Source of the DNA: Modestobacter caceresii
GTDB taxonomy: Bacteria; Actinomycetota; Actinomycetes; Mycobacteriales; Geodermatophilaceae
NCBI RefSeq assembly: GCF_000761485.1
Contig: NZ_JPMX01000010.1
Coordinates: 1 to 48,004, forward strand
Reading direction: 5' to 3'
Length of the DNA stretch: 48,004 bases
Numbering within the stretch: position 1 is the first letter of the stretch; the number at the start of each line of letters is the position of its first letter. Positions 41,820 to 48,004 of the stretch are shown here, piece after piece. Under the pieces are notes generated by a model. That model saw nothing but the letters and a program-made list of their open reading frames with translations. It was not told the DNA's origin and searched no databases. The position numbers were made by a program, and so were the translations under genes.

Positions 41820-42896
41820 TCAGTGCGGCCGGTAGGTGAGGATGAATCGCGTCCTCACTGTCCACGCTTGCTGTGCGAAGTCCGGCCGGGCGAGGTCGGG
41901 CATCGTGATGCTGAGTGCCCCGGCGGCGACCACGCGGCCGACACCGTCAGCGACCTGACCGTCCATCTGCCCCACGGCCTGGCGCAACCGCTCGTTCGCG
42001 TAGCCGTCAGGCAGCCCGGCCCCGGGAGTGACTTCGTGGGTGGTCTCCACGGTGACACGGACCTCGCCATCGTCGCCAGGGACGGACGACACGACCCGGC
42101 GGCCGGTCAGCTTGCTGGACGCTCGGCGGGCTACCGGCTCACCAGTGATCGCGGGCGGCTTGCTGGCCGTTCGCACCGACTGCTGTAGGTCGCCGTTGAC
42201 CGTGAGCGCGAAGTCGCGCACCGCGTCACCGCTCGGCGCGGCCGACAGGATCGGCACCGGGTAGGACGCCCGGTGGACGGTGAGCCGCAGCCCGTCGCGG
42301 TGCATCTTCCCGGCAGGGGAGGTGCCGAGCTGGTGCGGCTGCACTGTGTAGCCGAGTGCCCAGCACTGCTGCTCCACCTTGCCGACGTCCAGCGGCGCGA
42401 ACAGGTCGGGCCGGAAGAACACCAGCTCCACCATGCCGGAGAGGACACCGCCCGCAGTGTGCGTCGGCTTGGGCTGCACGATGAACAGCAGCGGGTCACC
42501 GTCGTTGCCGGGCTTGGCTTCGGCGGGGATGCCGGTCACGACGACGGGCACGCGACCGCCGTAGACGTCGGCCAGGATCGGGCGGAACAGCTCGGCGAGC
42601 TCGGTGTCATCGTTGAGCTGCGCCCGCTCGGCTGCCTTGACCTTGGCCTCGGCAGCCTTGACCAGCAGGCCGGTCCGCTTGGCTGCGTAGTCGGCCAGGG
42701 ACAGGTCCGCAGCGGTCGGGGTGTCGTCACCCCTGACCAGACGGGCGACCAGTTCCTCGGCGGTCTCACGAGCTTGCCGGTCCGCCTCCTGTCGGATGGC
42801 GAACCGCTCCCGCGCCTCGGTCACGGCCATGCGCGACAGCTCAGCGGCGGTCGGGGTGGTGGTCTTCATCTTGGTCTTGCTGGGGTTGGTGCTCAC
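41820..42896 (-). CDS. Hypothetical protein of the element
   Basis: The 358-residue protein has a Lys/Thr-rich N-terminus, a helical charged region (SRMAVTEARERFAIRQEADR and AAEAKVKAAERAQLNDD, about residues 25-120) and a mixed beta-rich remainder with VYGGRVPVVVTG and GMVELVFFRPDLF. No catalytic signature is seen. GTG 42896 has AAGGAG upstream. As the last gene of the minus-strand block beyond the RepA-like helicase, it might be a replication partner such as an iteron-binding protein, but there is no direct evidence. Confidence 0.6.
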   Translation of the reverse strand: MSTNPSKTKMKTTTPTAAELSRMAVTEARERFAIRQEADRQARETAEELVARLVRGDDTPTAADLSLADYAAKRTGLLVKAAEAKVKAAERAQLNDDTELAELFRPILADVYGGRVPVVVTGIPAEAKPGNDGDPLLFIVQPKPTHTAGGVLSGMVELVFFRPDLFAPLDVGKVEQQCWALGYTVQPHQLGTSPAGKMHRDGLRLTVHRASYPVPILSAAPSGDAVRDFALTVNGDLQQSVRTASKPPAITGEPVARRASSKLTGRRVVSSVPGDDGEVRVTVETTHEVTPGAGLPDGYANERLRQAVGQMDGQVADGVGRVVAAGALSITMPDLARPDFAQQAWTVRTRFILTYRPH

Positions 42897-42965
42897 TGGT
42901 GTCGATCTCCTTGGGTTGTCGGCCTTGCCCTGATGGCTTGGCCGGTTCGCGGGCATGGCTGATGA

Positions 42966-43078
42966 CGGACCCTCCGGGTCCGATCTCTGGTCTGCCGTTG
43001 GTGTTGACCTGATGGGGCGGACGGAGTCCGCCAGGTCAGTCCTGCCAGCTCTGCCGGTGGCTGGCCCCTCCGGGGCCA
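42966..43078. other. Cluster of three strong triloop hairpins
   Basis: H1: CGGACCC-TCC-GGGTCCG (42966-42982). H2: TGACCTG (43005-43011) with CAGGTCA (43032-43038), a 5-base bulge, then GCGGAC-GGA-GTCCGC. H3: TGGCCCC-TCC-GGGGCCA (43062-43078). They lie in the 274-base gap between the helicase gene and the next gene. A G-rich tract with a further stem (GGTGGTGG 43113, CCACCACC 43146) follows. They could be stacked terminators, mRNA stabilisers or a single-strand origin. Confidence 0.6.
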
Positions 43079-43170
43079 ATCTCGGCTAGCTGCTCTGCTG
43101 TGTTGCTGTGTAGGTGGTGGAGGGGGGATTACAAGGGGGGAGAACCCACCACCACCAGTCCTCGCCGTGG

Positions 43171-44148
43171 CTAGCCCTTGTGCTCCCAACGGGTCTCGTT
43201 CCAGCACACGAGGCTTCCGAGCCGGGTGCGCACGTAGTCCTCGCTCATGCCGACCGATGCCGCGTAGTGGCGTGCCAGTCCCCGCGCCGTCATCACGCCC
43301 GGGGGTTGTTCCTGCACCACTCGCTCGGCCAGCGCATCCCACATGTCACCGGCCGTCGCCTTCGTCTCCTCCTGCTGCCCCGGACCGCCGTCGCCCGTCC
43401 CCGGGGTCCAGACCGGCGCTTCCCCCACGACGTCCAGACGGGCGTCCACGGTCACCGGCTCGCCGTCGTTGTTGTGGGCCTTGATCTGCCTCCGGCCGTC
43501 CTTCTCCCGAGCGGTCAGCGTCGCCTTCACCCGGGCCGGAACGCTCCACGTCCGGGCACCGATGGCCGCATTCACCCCCTGAGCCGGCCCCGTGGGGCCG
43601 GGCTTCCCGGTGTGGGTCAGCAGCAGGACCGCCGTGCCCTGCTGCGTGAGTCGCAGCAGGGGTGCGGTGACCCGCTTGGCCTCGCCGTTGTCGTTGACGT
43701 CGTCCACGAGGCCCAGCACGTTGTCCACCACCAGCAGCCCCGGTGCCAAGTCGGCCACGGCGTCCGTGAGCGCGGTCCACTCGGTTTCCCCTGCCCCGGT
43801 GTAGTCGACCAACCGGACCCGCTTGCTGCCCGGTGTGGCGACCAGCGGAGCGATGCGGCGGCGAACCGATGCCGCGCCGTCTGCGTCGGTGCAGATGAAC
43901 GCCACCGAGTCCAGCTCCCCGGACAGCTCCCGCCCCAGGAACGTCCGCTCACCGTTGAGTAGGGCGGCTGCCATGCCGACCGCCAGGTGCGTCTTCCCAG
44001 CAGTCGGGGCACCCGCCAGCACGGTCAGCGTGGTGGACAGCAGGCCGGACACGAGGTGCGTGGGGCGTTCCCGCTCCGGCCAGTCGGCCGGGTCGAACGG
44101 GTCCAGCCACCGCAGCCCCGCCCCCGTGCGAGCCGCCAGGACGGTCAC
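43171..44148 (-). CDS. RepA-like hexameric replicative helicase (AAA/RecA-type ATPase)
   Basis: The 325-residue protein has Walker A LAGAPTAGKTHLAVG (about residues 45-59), an acidic strand AFICTDADGAASVRRRIAPL, Walker B GLLVVDNVLGLVDD (about 135), and LLLTHTGKPGPTGPAQGVNA with AIGARTWSVPA in the region of motif 3/4. This is the order of RSF1010 RepA-type helicases used by plasmids and integrated elements. The C-terminus is a small helical domain. GTG 44148 overlaps the upstream gene (GTGA). It probably unwinds the element's origin. Confidence 0.85.
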   Translation of the reverse strand: MTVLAARTGAGLRWLDPFDPADWPERERPTHLVSGLLSTTLTVLAGAPTAGKTHLAVGMAAALLNGERTFLGRELSGELDSVAFICTDADGAASVRRRIAPLVATPGSKRVRLVDYTGAGETEWTALTDAVADLAPGLLVVDNVLGLVDDVNDNGEAKRVTAPLLRLTQQGTAVLLLTHTGKPGPTGPAQGVNAAIGARTWSVPARVKATLTAREKDGRRQIKAHNNDGEPVTVDARLDVVGEAPVWTPGTGDGGPGQQEETKATAGDMWDALAERVVQEQPPGVMTARGLARHYAASVGMSEDYVRTRLGSLVCWNETRWEHKG

Positions 44149-44744
44149 GAGGTGCCATCCGCGTCGACGGGCACGCGGGGCGCAGTCCACAGGCCCGCCA
44201 GGGCTTCACTCGGGATGGCCCTGCGGGTGTTCAGCGTCCAGCCGCCAGCACCCCTGATGAGGGTCAGGTGCACCGATGGCGAGAGCGCCACCGCTCGCCG
44301 GGTGCCTTCCGGCATCGCCTCCAGCTCACCGGGTGCCAGCTGGCCCCAGTCGTGCACCGTGGTGAACCGCTGGTGTCCCGGGCGAGGCCGCACGATGCGT
44401 CGGTGGAACCGAGAGGCGGTCGGGACCGGAGCTTGACCGTCGCCGGTCGGCTTCACTGGCTCGGCCGTCTCCACCCGATCTCGGCGCACCCGGCGCACTA
44501 CTTGGGCACCCACCAGGCACCGCAGCGGGAAGCCCTGCCGGGTGTGCACGGCGAACTTGCCCTCACTGACCTTGGGCAGCGAGAGGGTGACGGCTTCCTC
44601 GGCGTCACCGAAGCGCACCGGCACCTCCACGACGTCACCGACCGCTAGGGCGGACAGCAGTTCATCGGTCGCCCTGATGGGCACGGCATCCGGCGGCGTC
44701 AGCCATCGGGGACGGTCGGCCTGTCGGTTGGTCTGGTCGTTCAC
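44145..44744 (-). CDS. Hypothetical protein coupled to the RepA-like helicase gene
   Basis: The 199-residue protein has two similar beta-rich halves: VEVPVRFGDAEEAVTLSLPK with KFAVHTRQGFPLRCLVG, and RRAVALSPSVHLTLIRG with GGWTLNTRRAIPSEALAG. An internal duplication is likely. No catalytic motif is seen. GTG 44744 has AGGAG upstream; ATG 44768 would add 8 residues with no site. It overlaps the helicase gene start by four bases, so a helicase-loading or single-strand-binding role is possible but unproven. Confidence 0.65.
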   Translation of the reverse strand: MNDQTNRQADRPRWLTPPDAVPIRATDELLSALAVGDVVEVPVRFGDAEEAVTLSLPKVSEGKFAVHTRQGFPLRCLVGAQVVRRVRRDRVETAEPVKPTGDGQAPVPTASRFHRRIVRPRPGHQRFTTVHDWGQLAPGELEAMPEGTRRAVALSPSVHLTLIRGAGGWTLNTRRAIPSEALAGLWTAPRVPVDADGTS

Positions 44745-44886
44745 GGTCGTTGTTCTCCTGGTAGGCATGACTGGTCAGGGCGTAACGGATGACGACCGAA
44801 ACGCCCTGGTCAGCAGGGGGTACGGATGCCGCTGTGGGCCATCCGTGGGTGGTTGCTTGCAGACCCCGGAAACGGGGGTGTAGCCA

Positions 44887-45279
44887 TTACGCTGCGAGCA
44901 GCGTTGCCCGGCGGTGAGTACGCACCCGGCACGCTGTCGAGCAGTACCGGGCATCGCTGCGCAGGCTGACGAAGCCGACGCCGCACGCGGCACACGCTCG
45001 CTGCTTGCGGGTGGCCGGTGCCTCGGTGAGCGAGCGCAGCACGTCGGCGGGGATGCGTCTGTGCGAGTTGACCTCGTAGGACCCCCGGGCGAAGCCGGGA
45101 GCCTTCATGCGGGCACGGCGGTACCGGCGCAGGGTGGCCGCGTCCTCATCGGACGCCGACTCGTCTTCGACGGCGTCGAACTCCTCGGCGATGTGCCGGT
45201 CACCCTGGTACAGCTCGCAGTGACGCAGCAGCGCGGCGAGCGGTTCGCCCCGACCGCGTCGGCGAGGTGAGGTGGTCAT
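44887..45279 (-). CDS. Small zinc-ribbon protein of the element
   Basis: The 130-residue basic protein ends in a Cys4-type zinc ribbon (CAACGVGFVS and YCSTACRVRTHRR, about residues 95-125). The middle part is acidic (DAVEDESASDEDAA). The second half of the ribbon resembles FCS/plasmid-type treble clefs. It overlaps the excisionase-like gene by four bases (ATGA). Nucleic-acid binding is likely; its role is unknown. Downstream, a hairpin with GAAA loop (CCCCG 44864-44868, CGGGG 44873-44877) follows the stop. Confidence 0.7.
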   Translation of the reverse strand: MTTSPRRRGRGEPLAALLRHCELYQGDRHIAEEFDAVEDESASDEDAATLRRYRRARMKAPGFARGSYEVNSHRRIPADVLRSLTEAPATRKQRACAACGVGFVSLRSDARYCSTACRVRTHRRATLLAA

Positions 45280-45533
45280 GCGGCAGTTCGGGCGGGAAGC
45301 ACGAGCGCAGCAGCCTCGGCCGCCAGGACGTCATCCATCCGGTACACCACGCGCCCACCGGAGAACAGCTTCAGGTAGGGAATGGACGTACCGGCCGAGC
45401 GGGCGTTGGCGAGGTAGCCGGGTGAGCACTTCCATCGGCTGGCCAGCTCAGCGGTGCTGAGCGTGGCCCCGAGATCGCCTGGCGGCGGGGAGTGTCGGGG
45501 GACATGAAAGGGGAACTCCTTGGTCGTCGGCAT
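45276..45533 (-). CDS. Excisionase-like helix-turn-helix protein
   Basis: The roughly 85-residue protein has LSTAELASRWKCSPGYLANA, a MerR/excisionase-type HTH (about residues 25-45), followed by SIPYLKLFSGGRVVYRMDDVLA, the family wing. Excisionases bend the attachment DNA and direct integrase to excise. It is unusually far from int (4.5 kb) in the integrated state. ATG 45533 is the likely start. It heads the minus-strand gene block that includes the helicase, so it may also act as its repressor. Confidence 0.8.
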   Translation of the reverse strand: MPTTKEFPFHVPRHSPPPGDLGATLSTAELASRWKCSPGYLANARSAGTSIPYLKLFSGGRVVYRMDDVLAAEAAALVLPARTAA

Positions 45534-45564
45534 GGGTGGGGCAGAGGGCGGAACTTGCTGACGT

Positions 45565-45588
45565 AACACACGCGGATCGCGTCGTGTT
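45565..45588. promoter_or_regulatory. Dyad in the divergent promoter region of the element
   Basis: AACAC (45565-45569) and GTGTT (45584-45588) flank ACGCG-GAT-CGCGT. The inner and outer arms are offset by about half a base pair, so it is an imperfect 24-base dyad. It lies between the excisionase gene and the divergent HTH-like gene and may be the switch operator. Confidence 0.4.
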
Positions 45589-45642
45589 GGCCGCAGTTAG
45601 GAGCCTGCACCAGAACCCTGCCCCGAGCTTGGTTCAGCCACT

Positions 45643-45648
45643 TATCAT
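45643..45648 (+). promoter_or_regulatory. -10 box of the gene at 45655
   Basis: TATCAT, the best -10 hexamer in the window, ends 6 bases before GTG 45655. The transcript would be leaderless. Confidence 0.55.
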
Positions 45649-45654
45649 GGAAAC

Positions 45655-46287
45655 GTGCACCTGAGCGAAGCGCTGGCGTCCGGTACCGAGGGGGTCCTCT
45701 CGTCCGGGGGAGACGACGTCGTGGTCGTGGTGCCGCACGAGGGGTGGCGGGTGGGATTCCGCCTCGCCGCCCGTGGTCGGCGGGCCGTGGAGGTCAGCTT
45801 CCTGCCTCCCGACCCCCTCCCCGGGCTGGATCAACTCCGAACGCTGCCTTTGGGCAGATTGCTGACACAAGCGCGCCGCCTGGCCGCCGCGCCGCCCCCC
45901 AGCCCCTTCACGTCCATCACCGAGCTGAACCTCTCCGGCTGGAAGAACGAGGGCAGGGGACCGCAAGGACGCCCCCTCCGCGACTGGGCCTGGCTGGCCT
46001 GGGAGTACGTGGCCCGCAAGGAGGCGGGGGAAGCGAACCCAGCGCGGGAGATCAGTGAGCGGTTCGGGCACGGGTCGCCCAAGGTGTGGAGCAACCGGAT
46101 CGCCCGTGCGCGGGAACTCGGCATGTGGGAGGACGACCACGGGACGCCTTGCATCACCGGACGTGCCGACCGACTCCTGGGGTCTGCCGCCAACGACCCC
46201 ACGGATGATGAGCTGCGCGAGATGGAGCGCCGAAGCTCCCCCCGTTTACCCCCCGGTTTCCGGGTGAAGCCACAGGGGTCTGGATGA
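45655..46287 (+). CDS. Hypothetical protein of the element, possible DNA-binding regulator
   Basis: The 210-residue protein has an N-terminal beta-rich region (DDVVVVVPHEGWRVGFRLAA) and a helical segment DWAWLAWEYVARKEAGEANP with ISERFGHGSPKVWSNRIARA (about residues 110-155). The second part has helix-turn-helix spacing. The tail is Pro-rich and disordered. GTG 45655 follows a TATCAT -10, so it is leaderless. Lying next to attR and divergent from the excisionase, it could be the lysogeny-type repressor or an initiator protein; neither is shown. Confidence 0.65.
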   Translation: MHLSEALASGTEGVLSSGGDDVVVVVPHEGWRVGFRLAARGRRAVEVSFLPPDPLPGLDQLRTLPLGRLLTQARRLAAAPPPSPFTSITELNLSGWKNEGRGPQGRPLRDWAWLAWEYVARKEAGEANPAREISERFGHGSPKVWSNRIARARELGMWEDDHGTPCITGRADRLLGSAANDPTDDELREMERRSSPRLPPGFRVKPQGSG

Positions 46288-46360
46288 TGCCAGTTAGCGA
46301 TGAACCGGGACTGACCTGCACATTTGGGGATCGGATGATCCACGATTAGGGGTGACGACC

Positions 46361-46400
46361 TAATCGCAGGGTTATAGGTTCAAGTCCTATCGGGGGAGCA
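46361..46400. repeat. attR: duplicate of the tRNA-Asn 3' half
   Basis: It is identical over 40 bases to 39466-39505, but here without the tRNA 5' half. This is the right boundary of the integrated element. Confidence 0.95.
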
Positions 46401-46404
46401 CAGC

Positions 46405-46440
46405 AAGCCCCTGGCCAGCGGAGACGCGGGTCAGGGGCTT
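46405..46440 (+). terminator. tRNA-Asn terminator on the right side of the element
   Basis: AAGCCCCTGGCC (46405-46416) pairs with GGTCAGGGGCTT (46429-46440), one G-T pair, followed by TCTCG. The loop AGCGGAGACGCG is nearly that of 39522-39533. Beyond it, GTCACCG (46470) and CGGTGAC (46495) form another hairpin. Confidence 0.85.
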
Positions 46441-46622
46441 TCTCGTGTCCGGGACTGGTGTACGGGTCCGTCACCGTTCCCCCTCGGGAGAGAGCGGTGA
46501 CGCAGCCGGCGGCGAGCTCCCGCGATCGGTGGCCTTGCCGGGGGAGTGCCCACGCTCGCCGGATCATCCGGCGCCTTCTGGTCGATCCGGGGTTGGGGGC
46601 GTGCAGTCCTGTCCGGCGAGGG

Positions 46623-47450
46623 TCAGGCGGTAGCGGAGCTGTCGGACTCGCGGGGGACCTCGACGAGCGGCTGGCTCTGCCAGTGCGCCCACTCGGCGCT
46701 GACGTCGCCGGCCGTGCGCTGCAGCAATGGCAGGTGGTGGGACAGGAGCTCGTCGATCGAGGTCTCCGCCGCGTGCACGGTGACGTTCATGGCGGCGCGT
46801 ACCGCCCCGGTCCCGTCGCGTACCGGGACGGCGACCGACCGGATGCCAGGTGCGAGCTCTTCGTCGGCCAGGGCCCATCCTCGCGCCCGGATCTCGGTCA
46901 GCTGATCCCGCAACTGCTCGACCGAACGACCGATGAACGGCGGGAGTCCGGCCCGGCTGGGCTCGGCGAGCGTGGCGTCCAGCTCCTTGGGGGACAGCGC
47001 AGCCAGCAGCACCTTGCCCTGCGAGGTCTGGGCCGCGGGGAAACGGGTCCCGACCGCCACACGGAGGGTGATCAGCTTTGGCACCGAGACGCGGGCGACG
47101 TAGACGATGTCGGAGCCGTCCAACTGGGACATCGACGATGACTCGCCGGTCCGCCCGACCAGCTCTTCCATGTGCGGTCGGGCGATGTCCCACAGACCCA
47201 GTGCGTTGATGTAGGCCATCCCCAGGGTCAGCACCTTGGGGGTCAGCTCGAACGACGTGCCGACGGATCGGACGAAGCCGAGCTCCTCGAGCGTGAGGAG
47301 CAGTCGGCGGGCGGTCGGCCGCGCCAGGTCTGCCGCAGTCGCCACCTCGGTGAGGGACATGCTGCGGCGGGCAGGGCGAAAGCACGCCAGCACGTCGAGC
47401 CCGCGTGCCAGTGCTTCCACGAAGTCAGGTCCTGCTCCACGACCGGCCAT
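46623..47450 (-). CDS. IclR family transcriptional regulator
   Basis: The 275-residue protein has an N-terminal winged helix (SLTEVATAADLARPTARRLL, about residues 30-50, and LLTLEELGFVR) and the IclR effector domain with SQLDGSDIVYVARV, SQGKVLLAALSPKEL, GRSVEQLRDQLTEIRARGWA and ELAPGIRSVAVPVRD. The sequence is closest in style to PcaR/PcaU-type regulators of the beta-ketoadipate pathway. ATG 47450 is chosen. It is divergent from a gene that starts at 47961 and may control aromatic compound breakdown. Confidence 0.93.
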   Translation of the reverse strand: MAGRGAGPDFVEALARGLDVLACFRPARRSMSLTEVATAADLARPTARRLLLTLEELGFVRSVGTSFELTPKVLTLGMAYINALGLWDIARPHMEELVGRTGESSSMSQLDGSDIVYVARVSVPKLITLRVAVGTRFPAAQTSQGKVLLAALSPKELDATLAEPSRAGLPPFIGRSVEQLRDQLTEIRARGWALADEELAPGIRSVAVPVRDGTGAVRAAMNVTVHAAETSIDELLSHHLPLLQRTAGDVSAEWAHWQSQPLVEVPRESDSSATA

Positions 47451-47960
47451 GTGCTCCCTCACTCCCCGACCTGGCGGCCGACCGGAACGGTGGGCGCACT
47501 GAACTGTGGCAGCACGCCTCTCCGCTGTGCTTCGGCGCACCGGACGTCGACGTCCATGGCCCCGCGGTCCCTGGAGGGATCGTCGGGGTGGTGACCCGAC
47601 TGTGCATGTTCGTCATCGCCCTCCCCGGAGTCGGACCTTCGTCCGCATGCCGGTTCCGCATGGTCGATGCTTAGACGATCGACGCACCGAGGGGGCCGTG
47701 TCAAGGGCGGGTGACCCCGTCTCTTCGGGACGAATCGGACCTCTTGACTCTCTCTGAATGTGACGGAAGACTCATCTGATGGCTACGGACCGTCGTCCGT
47801 CTGTCGGTCGAGGAAGGGGGACGGTACGACGATGGCCGGGCCCCGAACCGTGTCCGCACCAGGAGGCACGCGGGCGCTACCCGCTCTGCCGGCGGCCGGC
47901 GCCGCGGGGATCCTGGCCCGGCCCGCTACCTGCCCGAGCCGAAGACCAACGGAGACAGTC
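47451..47960. other. Divergent control region between the IclR gene and the gene at 47961
   Basis: No gene is supported in these 510 bases. Features: an inverted repeat GTCGAT (47663-47668) with ATCGAC (47678-47683), a direct repeat CCGCATG at 47643 and 47656, and a possible promoter at 47744-47772. These fit an IclR operator region upstream of a catabolic operon. Confidence 0.5.
47744..47772 (+). promoter_or_regulatory. Possible promoter upstream of 47961
   Basis: TTGACT (47744-47749), 17 bases, AAGACT (47767-47772). The -35 is good and the -10 weak. It would give a leader of about 180 bases. Confidence 0.35.
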
Positions 47961-48004
47961 ATGGCTGAACTGGCCGCGGTGATCGCGTCCACCCATCACC
48001 CCTT
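47961..48004 (+). CDS. Start of a gene truncated by the window (possible extradiol dioxygenase)
   Basis: Only 14 codons are visible: MAELAAVIASTHHP. GGAG lies 6 bases before the ATG. The early ST-HHP pattern is reminiscent of class III extradiol ring-cleavage dioxygenases, which bind iron through an N-terminal His, and the divergent IclR regulator fits an aromatic catabolic operon. This is a guess from very little sequence. Confidence 0.4.
   Translation, partial: MAELAAVIASTHHP

Larger units (their letters stand above)
39466..46400. mobile_element. Integrative replicating element in tRNA-Asn, about 6.9 kb
   Basis: The direct repeat ends mark the element. Inside are integrase (39601-40824, minus), a candidate iteron origin (41212-41316), a small membrane protein, an unknown 358-residue protein, a RepA-like helicase, two small unknowns, an excisionase-like HTH protein and a divergent DNA-binding-like protein. 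There is no relaxase, FtsK/TraB-like translocase, capsid, portal or terminase gene. It could be an integrated plasmid, a reduced actinomycete integrative element, or a phage satellite. Confidence 0.9.

Overview
The window is high-GC actinobacterial DNA, most like the order Geodermatophilales (Blastococcus, Geodermatophilus, Modestobacter). The gene order hrcA-dnaJ-rsmE ... phoH-ybeY-CNNM/CorC-CDA-fold protein ... era-recO-uppS-arsR ... glyS-dus ... dnaG is the core block found in Mycobacterium (around Rv2374c to Rv2343c) and other actinobacteria. GTG starts and 4-base stop/start overlaps are common. The genus is an inference from gene order and base composition; no search was run.

Layout. (1) 1-7.6 kb: a large secreted RHS/YD-repeat polymorphic toxin gene, broken by two single-base losses and an amber codon. 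Its lower-GC C-terminal toxin tip overlaps a small immunity-type gene. (2) 8.2-11.2 kb: CIRCE-hrcA-dnaJ-rsmE. (3) 11.3-14.6 kb, minus strand: a phnDCE-type phosphonate/phosphite ABC transporter with two permeases fused in one chain. (4) 14.7-22.2 kb: HIT protein, enoyl-CoA hydratase family protein, phoH, ybeY, CNNM/CorC protein, a degenerate cytidine-deaminase-fold protein, a UbiA prenyltransferase, and a two-component pair overlapping it. (5) 22.2-28.1 kb: era, recO, uppS, an ArsR/SmtB repressor, a monooxygenase-like protein, and a hydrolase/WYL-regulator divergent pair. (6) 28.1-30 kb: a chemoreceptor remnant, two small membrane proteins and an orphan helical protein. (7) 30.1-37.9 kb: glyS, a dihydrouridine synthase, small envelope proteins, and dnaG interrupted by an intein with an intact two-motif LAGLIDADG endonuclease. 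(8) 37.9-39.5 kb: a YtxH-like protein, a membrane diguanylate cyclase and tRNA-Asn(GTT). (9) 39.47-46.40 kb: a compact integrated element in the tRNA-Asn 3' end. It has a tyrosine integrase, an excisionase-like protein, a RepA-like hexameric helicase and an iteron-type origin, but no recognisable conjugation or virion genes. (10) 46.4-48 kb: an IclR regulator divergent from the start of a gene that runs off the window.

The strongest points for follow-up are four. First, the DnaG intein has the Trp-Cys-Thr signature of class 3 inteins while keeping Cys1, and it sits exactly before a zinc-ligand cysteine. Second, the tRNA-Asn element carries a candidate origin with 19-bp-phased iterons and several strong RNA hairpins. 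Third, the decayed RHS toxin retains an intact toxin tip and a coupled immunity gene. Fourth, a TANNNT-like -10 box lies 6-7 bases before the start codon of nine genes, implying leaderless transcription.
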